This document shows positions 5,857 to 12,600 of a stretch of DNA of 20,350 bases, piece by piece; position 1 is the stretch's first letter; every line of letters starts with the position of its first letter. The DNA is taken from positions 1 to 20,350 of IMG/VR virus record IMGVR_UViG_3300040751_000439, one strand, 5' to 3'. The DNA is from a virus. The notes beneath the pieces were generated by a model. It searched no databases, was not told where the DNA came from, and was given only the letters and a program-made list of their open reading frames with translations. Both the position numbers and the translations under genes were made by a program.

Positions 5857-6920
5857 TATGCTGCCTCAAGTGTTTTAGGAAACAGTCCAAGTACTGGGTT
5901 AGTTGCAACTTGCATCTTAGCACCTTCTCCGTGATACGGTAGGTTAATCTTGCCGCCGTTCAGCATGTACACTTCACGCAAGAAGTTTGCCATAGCACTT
6001 GGAGCACTCCAAGTTGCACCTGGGTTGACATGTTCCCATTGACGTTTTGCTTTGCTGTGTACTGTTGCAGTACTGTTAAACGATTTCTTAACACTACGCA
6101 GTACATCTTCCATCCAGTAGTCTGGCAGTTCACGATGATTCTGATCTAGTCGTGCTAGTTCATACAAGCCGATAAACACACCTTGATCAACTTCTTCTTG
6201 CAGTGGAAATACACTTACAATAGTTTGCAAAATGTTGTAAATCAATTTGCCACTGTTGTCTGCTTCAATTACCTTTTCTGCATACTTGAAGTGACTAAAG
6301 AAGTAGTCATTATCTCCACGCATGCCTGGTGATTTACGTGTGCCTTTGTCCTCCAAGTCAACACCAGTTTTATCAAACTGATCTTGCAGTGTACGAGCAA
6401 TTACGTTTTTCTGTTCACGGCTACCTAGTTTGTAACGTGTTAGTCGGTTACGGTGAATGTCTTGTGGTCCAAGTTTCTTGGTGCTCATGTTGCACTCTTC
6501 AAAAGCATAACTTGGGAATTGGATATCGTCTGTTTCGACTACAATACAAGGAATATGTGTAAAGCCTAGTACTGCTGTTGCAATAGTACGGTGCTGACCG
6601 TCAAAAGTCATGATAGGAGACTTTTGGTTATCAATGTCAAATACATCTGTACACGCACTTGCTGGCGAACACAGACGTGGATCGTAGCGTTTGATAATGC
6701 TGATAATGTGTTTGATGATTACATCACGTTGTACTTCATAATCAATCCACAGTAGATCAATTGGAAGCATCATACTGCCAACTGGAAACTTGTGTCCGTT
6801 AGCATCTACTCGTGCTCGTAATGCGTCTAGTTGTTCTTGGGTAATTCCGTACTCTGCTGCGAGAGTGATCTTAACTTCTGCGATTACATCAGTCAGTTTG
6901 CGGGTAAGTCTTTTAGCCAT
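5856..6920 (-). CDS. ParB/sulfiredoxin-like protein with DGQHR motif, 354 aa
   Basis: The N-terminal half has the ParB/Srx-type layout: LPIDLLWIDYEVQRD (residues 52-66), a helix with IIKRYDP, then a strand with the nucleotide-binding-type box FDGQHRTIATAVLG (106-119) and HIPCIVVE. DGQHR is the signature of a ParB-related family that includes DndB-type proteins, but the rest of this protein (helical, ending GLFPKTLEAA) matches nothing I know. ParB-fold proteins bind CTP or ATP and can bind or cut DNA; none of these activities is proven here. I start it at ATG 6920, which has GGAG six bases upstream. An in-frame ATG at 6974 coincides with the predicted transcription start and is less likely. 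It heads a three-gene cassette with its own promoter. Confidence 0.85.
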   Translation of the reverse strand: MAKRLTRKLTDVIAEVKITLAAEYGITQEQLDALRARVDANGHKFPVGSMMLPIDLLWIDYEVQRDVIIKHIISIIKRYDPRLCSPASACTDVFDIDNQKSPIMTFDGQHRTIATAVLGFTHIPCIVVETDDIQFPSYAFEECNMSTKKLGPQDIHRNRLTRYKLGSREQKNVIARTLQDQFDKTGVDLEDKGTRKSPGMRGDNDYFFSHFKYAEKVIEADNSGKLIYNILQTIVSVFPLQEEVDQGVFIGLYELARLDQNHRELPDYWMEDVLRSVKKSFNSTATVHSKAKRQWEHVNPGATWSAPSAMANFLREVYMLNGGKINLPYHGEGAKMQVATNPVLGLFPKTLEAA

Positions 6921-6950
6921 TATATACTCCATCTTACTATAAGACTGCTT

Positions 6951-6965
6951 GGAACACAATGTTCC
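6951..6965. repeat. inverted repeat GGAACA-CAA-TGTTCC in the leader
   Basis: A perfect six-base inverted repeat with a three-base centre lies about 10 to 24 bases downstream of the predicted transcription start and upstream of the DGQHR gene. It could be a repressor half-site pair or a short mRNA hairpin at the 5' end. It differs in sequence from the palindrome in the promoter spacer. Confidence 0.6.
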
Positions 6966-6980
6966 TTGCTTCATGTATAT

Positions 6981-7009
6981 AATATAACACGGGCCGTAGC
7001 CCGTGTCAA
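6981..7009 (-). promoter_or_regulatory. strong sigma70-like promoter, TTGACA-17-TATATT with TGT extension
   Basis: The -35 box TTGACA (7009-7004), a 17-base spacer and the -10 box TATATT (6986-6981) are preceded by TGT, an extended -10 element. The predicted start is near 6974, giving a leader of about 54 bases before the GGAG and ATG at 6920. It lies in the largest gene-free gap of the window (6921-7049) and drives the DGQHR cassette. The spacer is occupied by a palindrome. Confidence 0.78.
6987..7006. repeat. perfect palindrome ACACGGGC-CGTA-GCCCGTGT in the promoter spacer (putative operator)
   Basis: This inverted repeat has two eight-base arms and a four-base centre. It fills the whole -35/-10 spacer and the first bases of the -35 box, the classic location of a repressor operator. 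It is strikingly GC-rich in an AT-rich region. As RNA it would form a stable hairpin, but the bases that follow on the minus strand (TATATTATATA) are not a U-run, so an intrinsic terminator for the upstream gene is unlikely. Confidence 0.75.
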
Positions 7010-7049
7010 CCTAATTTAGGAGCATTCCAAAGATTAATTGGAGGAAATT

Positions 7050-7409
7050 TTAGTTCTGACCAACAAATGGTGCTAGTTCCGGTGGCTTCCAGCCTTCTGG
7101 CTTCAACACCTTGCCGTCTTCTCTCTTGCGTACTTTGCCTGTCTCTGGATCGATCTTTGCAAAGTTTGTTCGCATTACTTCTGTCCATGCACCTTCTCCG
7201 TCAAAGCCGCCTGCTCGAATAGCACCCATAGTTACAACCAAGATGTCAACAAGTGCATCAAGTTGTTCTACACGATCGTTTGCTACAATAGCATCACGTA
7301 GTTCGTTGTACTCTTCTGTAATTAAATCAAGATACATAGCATAGTTTTCGATGCTAGGTGCCTGATCACACGCTGTTGCAAACGTGTCAATATCTTTAAA
7401 TGGATTCAT
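7050..7409 (-). CDS. MazG / PRA-PH-like NTP pyrophosphohydrolase
   Basis: This is a second all-alpha pyrophosphohydrolase-like protein, 119 residues. The first acidic motif is LITEEYNELRDA (29-40) with E32, E33 and E36, followed by EQLDALVDILVVTMGA (48-63) with E48, D51 and D55. The C-terminal part VMRTNFAKIDPETGKVRKRE...GKVLKPEGWKPPEL is the typical substrate-loop and tail of phage members related to phosphoribosyl-ATP pyrophosphohydrolase. It is likely to act on a nucleoside triphosphate or a related pyrophosphate compound. AGAGG lies seven bases before the ATG. It is clearly different from the MazG-like protein at 3158-3472, so the phage has two. The promoter and operator region lies directly downstream. 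Confidence 0.85.
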   Translation of the reverse strand: MNPFKDIDTFATACDQAPSIENYAMYLDLITEEYNELRDAIVANDRVEQLDALVDILVVTMGAIRAGGFDGEGAWTEVMRTNFAKIDPETGKVRKREDGKVLKPEGWKPPELAPFVGQN

Positions 7410-7418
7410 TTTTTCCTC

Positions 7419-7829
7419 TTAATATTGTGGTGACATAAATGCATCTGGATTTACAGTTGCGTGATCACCGTCACCGTATTCGCCACCGATTTGGACATCA
7501 TCTGGTTTTTCGTTACTCCAAGCTAAAATGCTTTCTGTTTCAACCATGCGTAATTCAAAATTACCTTTATCATTTTCAACATTAACGCCGCGGGTCCAAC
7601 GACCGTGTTCTACTAGAATCCAATCGCCAATTTGATATTCATCTGTGTTTTCTGGTCCTTTTGCATAAACTTGACCCCAACGTGGATAGATACCTCTAGT
7701 AGATCCGTTGTCATCACGTAATATCAAACCTGATTTTGTTTTTTGTTCACCAAAATACATATTACTTACAATAACACGATTGCGTATCGGTTTTAAATCA
7801 CCTTGAATTGTATTAAGATTGATTGCCAT
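7419..7829 (-). CDS. 31: GroES / T4 gp31-like co-chaperonin
   Basis: This is a cpn10-fold co-chaperonin that caps host GroEL and, in T4, enlarges the folding chamber for the major capsid protein. The N-terminal strand IRNRVIV (15-21) corresponds to the GroES LxDRVxV element. The GEQKTKSGLILRDDNG segment (27-42) matches the mobile loop, ending in a GLIL tripeptide-like GroEL-contact motif (GIVL in GroES). GDWILVEHGRW (about 68-78) matches the second conserved strand. At 136 residues it is longer than GroES (97) and gp31 (111), with an extra acidic C-terminal tail. The start overlaps the upstream stop as TAATG with AAGGTG before it. Confidence 0.88.
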   Translation of the reverse strand: MAINLNTIQGDLKPIRNRVIVSNMYFGEQKTKSGLILRDDNGSTRGIYPRWGQVYAKGPENTDEYQIGDWILVEHGRWTRGVNVENDKGNFELRMVETESILAWSNEKPDDVQIGGEYGDGDHATVNPDAFMSPQY

Positions 7830-8221
7830 TATTCACCTTTTTGTATAAAGTTACCGTCTTCATCTTCTACCCATTTTGATTCAGCAGTTTTAGTTGCTGT
7901 ACGAGTAGTCTTTTTTGGAGGAACAGGTTCCTCATCAAATTCTGCTAATGATTTAGCTTCAGCAGAACTTAACTCTGTTTTGTTAACTTCTCTTTTTTTA
8001 GTTGGTTCGTCTACTACCGGACGTGAATTATAATACTCTCTTACAACTTCTTCGTGTTTGCGGATAATCTTACCACCTGGTCCTAGTTCATCACCACGAG
8101 CGTTTACACGAGCATTACCTACAGCCGGAGTCATTTCGTTGCGTTTAATTAACAAGTCTAAGTCTATTTGCTTACCTTGCATTGTGCGGTAGACTTTTCT
8201 ACCTTTGTTTTTCATTGCCAT
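7829..8221 (-). CDS. conserved T4-like marine phage protein, 130 aa, unknown role
   Basis: Residues 9-55 (RKVYRTMQGKQIDLDLLIKR, NEMTPAVGN, RVNARGDELGPGGKIIRK) form a conserved block that I have seen described in marine T4-like phages, usually without a function and sometimes as a virion protein. The C-terminal half is low-complexity, Lys/Thr/Glu-rich and probably disordered. There is no membrane segment. It has a good ribosome-binding site (AGGAG, eight bases before ATG) and a CTAAATA late promoter upstream, consistent with expression late together with the co-chaperonin and with a role in assembly. Confidence 0.82.
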   Translation of the reverse strand: MAMKNKGRKVYRTMQGKQIDLDLLIKRNEMTPAVGNARVNARGDELGPGGKIIRKHEEVVREYYNSRPVVDEPTKKREVNKTELSSAEAKSLAEFDEEPVPPKKTTRTATKTAESKWVEDEDGNFIQKGE

Positions 8222-8244
8222 TAGAATCTCCTAAACTCTACTGA

Positions 8245-8251
8245 TATTTAG
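8245..8251 (-). promoter_or_regulatory. T4-type late promoter, CTAAATA
   Basis: The minus-strand sequence CTAAATA lies 23 bases before the ATG at 8221 and overlaps the stop codon of the DnaE-like gene. T4 late promoters are TATAAATA, and CTAAATA is a variant reported for marine T4-like phages. Its position matches the three other late promoters in the window. Confidence 0.6.
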
Positions 8252-8772
8252 TCTCTTAAAAATTCACGCCAGTCTAAATTGTATTTAATACTATCAATAC
8301 GATGTACACCTATCAAATACAGCACATAACTTGCTACACTTGATCCACGTCCTACGCCCCATACAATGTTATTCTCACGCATAAAGTCTACTAGATAAAC
8401 CATATAGCGTAGCAAGTCTAACATATTTCTATTCTTAAACTCTGCAAACTCGTCATTCATTCTCAGTATTTGTTCGTTTGTAGAACATTGACTCATTAAA
8501 AATGAATGAAGGTTGAATGTTTTGTATTCGTCAGGCATGAACCATTCACTTTGACATACACCGTCAAATGTCTTTTGATCTACATCTAGTGGAATATACT
8601 TTTGTAGTTTAGGAAGACCTTGTTCTTCCATAGCACTATTAAACTTGTCTATTTCATCTGTAGGGTTACATAATACCACGTGACATTTATCAATATTTCC
8701 ACTATAGATCATATTGATAAGATCGCGATTAGAGAATCGTGGTATTCCTAAGTCATCTGTTTTCATTAGCAT
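8248..8772 (-). CDS. DnaE-like fragment (DNA polymerase III alpha palm-entry motif only)
   Basis: The C-terminal part GVGRGSSVASYVLYLIG (139-155) and DSIKYNLDWREFL (160-172) match the GPGRGSxxGSLVAYxLxITxxDPLxxxLLFERFL segment of bacterial DnaE/PolC. The protein then ends, just before the catalytic Asp residues (PDxDxDF) would appear. The PHP domain and fingers are missing too; residues 1-130 show no polymerase motif I can identify. At 174 residues it cannot be an active polymerase. I recall short DnaE-like proteins in other marine T4-like phages, so this may be a conserved, repurposed protein and not fresh decay. The ATG at 8772 falls near the predicted start of transcription from the promoter at 8779-8807 and has no clear ribosome-binding site, so leaderless initiation is possible. 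Confidence 0.85.
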   Translation of the reverse strand: MLMKTDDLGIPRFSNRDLINMIYSGNIDKCHVVLCNPTDEIDKFNSAMEEQGLPKLQKYIPLDVDQKTFDGVCQSEWFMPDEYKTFNLHSFLMSQCSTNEQILRMNDEFAEFKNRNMLDLLRYMVYLVDFMRENNIVWGVGRGSSVASYVLYLIGVHRIDSIKYNLDWREFLRD

Positions 8773-8778
8773 ACATGT

Positions 8779-8807
8779 ATTTTACGATACATTAATTAAT
8801 CCGTCAA
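8779..8807 (-). promoter_or_regulatory. sigma70-like promoter before the DnaE-like gene, TTGACG-17-TAAAAT
   Basis: The -35 box TTGACG (8807-8802) and the -10 box TAAAAT (8784-8779) are separated by 17 bases. They overlap the last codons and stop of the 78-residue gene. Predicted initiation near 8772 coincides with the DnaE-like ATG. It marks the boundary between sigma70-type and late-type promoters in this window. Confidence 0.5.
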
Positions 8808-9018
8808 GCGGATTTTCGCCTTGTTCTTCTTGTTGTTTTCTTCTAGCCGCTGCTCTACGTTCTTCAAGTTCGAGAGTATAAGAATCAATAGCCAACAATA
8901 TTTGTTGTCTTACGTCGGGGTTATCTGCAATAAAGTAATATCTGTTTAATTGAAATAACTTTTCTTCCACTTGTGGATCAGTTAAATGTGATAAGTCAGT
9001 TATACCTGGATGGATCAT
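8782..9018 (-). CDS. conserved phage hypothetical protein, 78 aa
   Basis: Function unknown. An N-terminal region (HPGITDLSHLTDPQVEEKLFQL) precedes a helical segment (NPDVRQQILLAIDSYTLELE) and a highly charged helix (ERRAAARRKQQEEQGE, about 53-68) that may form a coiled coil or bind nucleic acid. I believe related proteins of about 80 residues occur in other T4-like marine phages. The start overlaps the stop of the structural gene upstream by four bases (ATGA), so it is probably expressed with the tail genes. Confidence 0.78.
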   Translation of the reverse strand: MIHPGITDLSHLTDPQVEEKLFQLNRYYFIADNPDVRQQILLAIDSYTLELEERRAAARRKQQEEQGENPLDGLINVS

Positions 9019-9608
9019 GCTGCACTAAATAGTCCTACGTATTCTAAGTAAACATCAACGCCGCCATTGATTGTCCATGCTTTAACAATAACTGCATCTG
9101 ATGTAGTTGTCGAAACTGTAACTGTACTACCTGTCCACGCTGCATTACCGTCTGTAAACAAGTTACTTGGAGCACTTGAAGGGTTTAAACCAGCAAAGGT
9201 AACAACATGTGCTCCGCCGCCGTTGCCTTGTAGGTGAATATAAATTTCACCTTTTTTACCAATGTTAGGAAAGCCAGAAACAGTAACAGTAATATTAGTG
9301 TCAATAAGATTAATTTTAAAATAGTTTGCAGTTGCATGTGAAACAGTTCTATCAGCATCGCCAATAATACTTGCATTAGTTTCTACAGTATATGCTAAAA
9401 GATTAGCATTTGTAAGAGTGTTGTTGCTCATATCACTATCAGCATCGGTTCTTACAGTATTATCCTGTAGATCTTCTATTTCGGTTTTTGCTTCTGTAAA
9501 GTTTGTTTTAATAATGTTAAAATTATCACGAAATCCTTGGCTGTTGTTGTCAACGCCTGCTACCGGATATTGATCGTCTATAGTTTCACTAATAATATTA
9601 CTAGCCAT
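9015..9608 (-). CDS. tail/fibre-associated structural protein, 197 aa
   Basis: The N-terminus holds SQGFRDNFNIIKTNF (23-37) followed by a short helix (EAKTEIEDLQ). It is a version of the docking motif seen in many tail-fibre and baseplate accessory proteins and related to the N-termini of the 226- and 103-residue proteins here. The remainder is Thr/Asn/Ser/Gly-rich beta structure ending in YLEYVGLFSAA, suggesting a small receptor-facing or decoration domain, likely trimeric by analogy. AAGGA lies seven bases before the ATG, and a late promoter lies 22 bases upstream. Exact placement on the virion is unknown. Confidence 0.8.
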   Translation of the reverse strand: MASNIISETIDDQYPVAGVDNNSQGFRDNFNIIKTNFTEAKTEIEDLQDNTVRTDADSDMSNNTLTNANLLAYTVETNASIIGDADRTVSHATANYFKINLIDTNITVTVSGFPNIGKKGEIYIHLQGNGGGAHVVTFAGLNPSSAPSNLFTDGNAAWTGSTVTVSTTTSDAVIVKAWTINGGVDVYLEYVGLFSAA

Positions 9609-9630
9609 GTTTGCTTCCTTATCTCATATG

Positions 9631-9637
9631 TATTTAT
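9631..9637 (-). promoter_or_regulatory. T4-type late promoter, CATAAATA
   Basis: The minus-strand sequence ATAAATA, preceded by C, lies 22 bases before the ATG of the 197-residue structural gene in the short gap after the 1345-residue gene. It is the same element and position as at the other late genes. Confidence 0.68.
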
Positions 9638-9643
9638 GTTCGA

Positions 9644-12600
9644 TTACATGTTAAACTTATAGTTTCCGAATAGCAAATATTGTTCGCTATTGTTTTCATC
9701 CGTACTTTCAACAATGTATCTGTCAATTTCATAGTTTATTTGTTTAAAGTTAAATTCACTATTTTCAATGTTTTCTTTTACTAATTGTGCTGTTCCAGGT
9801 TTACAGTAACACAATGGTATCGCAGCAACATAATCAATTTCAGCAATACTACCATCTTGTGCTGTTCTCATCCACAGTGGTAAGAATAATCTTTCATCAG
9901 CACCTATTTCTGATATACGTTTACGCATGTTTGAAATATTACTTATATATCGAACTAGATCTTTGCTTTGACTTGCTAACAATGCATTACTATCTGCTGT
10001 GATTACTCTACTGTTTGGTCTAAATCTAAATGGATCTGTTGTTGACGAAGTACCACTAGATGCAACAGGTCTTACTACAACAACATTTCCGTTTCTGTCT
10101 AGCAATTCTATTTGTCCAAATGTATCAACACTGATAGTTCCATTGTTTCTTGTAACAATACTTATTTTAGCACCGCTTTCAAGTATTGGTGCAGCATCGT
10201 TGTCTCTTCTACCAATTGAATAACTAGAGTTAGCAACTTCAACCTTTGTAGTATCATCTAAAATTTCTATCTTAACTTGGTTAGCTAAAATAGGTTCGTG
10301 TGTTACAATTCTTGTTTCAAGTTTATTTTGCTTGCCTTTTTCAGGCTCTTGTGGGTCAACAACTTCAATATAAACAACTTCGTATATTGCATCAGTAGTT
10401 CCCGGCTGCACTGCCTGTGCAATTTTTAAATCACCAAAACGGAATTTTTTACGTTTGTGATTTTTAGCAACTGCTGCTGCAAAGTCGTGTATACTTTTTT
10501 GTTCTATACCTGCATACACTAGTGTACGTAAATCTTTTTGTAATCCAAAGTTTTCATCGTATGGACGATATATGTAATTAGGGGTAAAAATATCAATATC
10601 GTTTATAAAGTTTTCAAATACTTGACGTTGGCTCACAGGCAAGAACGGTTTCATATACACGTTTGTATATTCTTTTTGATCAACATCTACAACATTCAAT
10701 GTAAATTCACGTATTCTTGCACTGTATCCAAATCTGTCTCTAACTAATACTTTGAATTTGTATGCTCTATCTATAGTAGTTGTGCCACCGTCAAAAGTCG
10801 TTGCTTGTGTTAACGCTTCCCAGTAATCAGTTGCAGTGCTTGGTGTTAACGAAATATTTGACAAGTGTGCCTGTAAACATATGTAAAGAGAATCAGCATA
10901 TGTTATAACATCTCCTGCAAAATATTCTGCACCACTATCCCAAATAGTAGTACCTTGGTCAATATCGGTTAATCCTAAATTACCATCTTTTGAAAATTGA
11001 TTAACTTTACCTACAATTTCTCCGTCACGTTTTAATGTTAATCCGTTTGGCAATCTGCCGCCAATCAAATCAAAACGTAATGTACTATCTTCAAGTGTGC
11101 TAGTTGCTTCTAACTTTAAATAACTTGTTCTGTTTGCTGTTATTGATGGTAATACAGGATCAGTAATCCAGTTTATAGTACTTTCAACTTCACCTAATAT
11201 ATCAATACTAAATGTTTTTGGAGAACTGATAATTTCATTGTTAGCGACACTAAGTTTTTGTGTAAACACTGTTCCTCTTGACACAGCCATAATAAATTGT
11301 CTGCCAATGTTTGCAGTTGATTGATATGGATTATCAATAGTAACTCTCCAACATTCTGTATAACGTCTATTAACTGTACCTTTGTATGCTAATACTTCGC
11401 TGCTGTCGCTGGTATGGAATGCTTGAGTAATATAGTTTTTGTTTAGTGTATTTGCTGATTCTTGTACTCTTATTTCTACAGTTTGAGAATCTAACAACGT
11501 AATTTTGTATGAACTCCAACTTGTAAATCCTGGAAATAGTGTAACTAGATATCTGCCAATTGCATCTTCAAACGTTTCTCCAGGCACAGGTGTTATTCCT
11601 GCTTCGTCATAGTTAAATTCTAATGTAGCAGCACCTTGTGCTTTAATAGTCCAAACAATGTATTTTTGAATTGCTTGAATCTTATACCTGTTTGAATCTG
11701 AAAAAATAACGTCTTTGCTATCCCAATATGCTCTGTGATACGGATCTGCTAAACTTTCGTAATCTACAAACCATTCTAAATCATTTAAACTAACATTTTC
11801 GATAAGTGTTAATGGTGGTGCTTGATAAGTTGCTTCAAGCGGTCTATCAAATGTAATTGTATCATACTCTATGTTGTTTCCGTTTACACTTTCAACTTTG
11901 TATGGAACATTTTCAATGGTCACTGTTTGACTTACTAATGCTTCTAAGTCATTGATTCCGTCACTGATATCTCTAGGCAACTTGTTAACTTTAATAGTTG
12001 TTTTGCCAGCAAGTGTATCTTCATACAAGTTTGCAGCAACTTCGACTATATCCAAGTCTGATTCGCCTCTTAGTGCTTCTACAGTAAATCTATAACGTCT
12101 TGTAACTGCTGGCTGATAAGGAATAATACCTGCTAGTTCTCCTGTGACACTATCTAAAACCAATCCTGGAGGTAACTCACTTGGAGTACCATCATCGTTG
12201 ACATCTTTTAATACATAACTAATAGTGCCTAATAATGTATTAGGATCATATACATCTAAGTATACTGTTTGATAATTGTTTGCTCTGCGTTGTCCTAAAT
12301 ATCCTGGTGTTATCCAAACAGGCTTTCTCAGATAAGTATTATCTGCTGTAAATATACCTGTACCTGCTTGCATAACTGTGTTATCTGCACGTAGGAAATC
12401 ATCACCAACAACATATATTCTAAAATCTCTTTTGCTTTCGCTTACATCATCTGCAACTGTAACTGTAAAATTAAAGTATCTGTTTAATTTTTTAGGCTGA
12501 CGTGTTGTATTATAATAACCATAGTATTGACTATCAAACAAATAGCTATCATAGCCATCGTTGTCAACTACTCTATAATCAAGAGGTGTTGTATCAAACT

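Noticed and set aside
6951-6965. LexA/SOS box
   Set aside because: GAAC and GTTC are spaced by five bases, which fits neither the Bacillus (four-base) box nor the alphaproteobacterial direct-repeat form.
6921-6974. Start of the DGQHR gene at the ATG at 6974
   Set aside because: That ATG lies at the predicted transcription start without a ribosome-binding site; the ATG at 6920 has GGAG at correct distance.
6987-7006. Intrinsic terminator after the MazG/PRA-PH-like gene
   Set aside because: The stem is strong, but the minus-strand sequence after it is TATATTATATA and not a U-run, and the palindrome sits exactly between good -35 and -10 boxes, so an operator fits better.
7026-7042. Hairpin TCCAA-TTAATCT-TTGGA downstream of the MazG/PRA-PH-like gene
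   Set aside because: The stem is only five base pairs and AT-rich with no U-run; it is likely to be chance.
8248-8772. Functional DNA polymerase III alpha subunit
   Set aside because: The PHP domain, the catalytic Asp residues and everything after the GRGSS/ERFL-like segment are missing.
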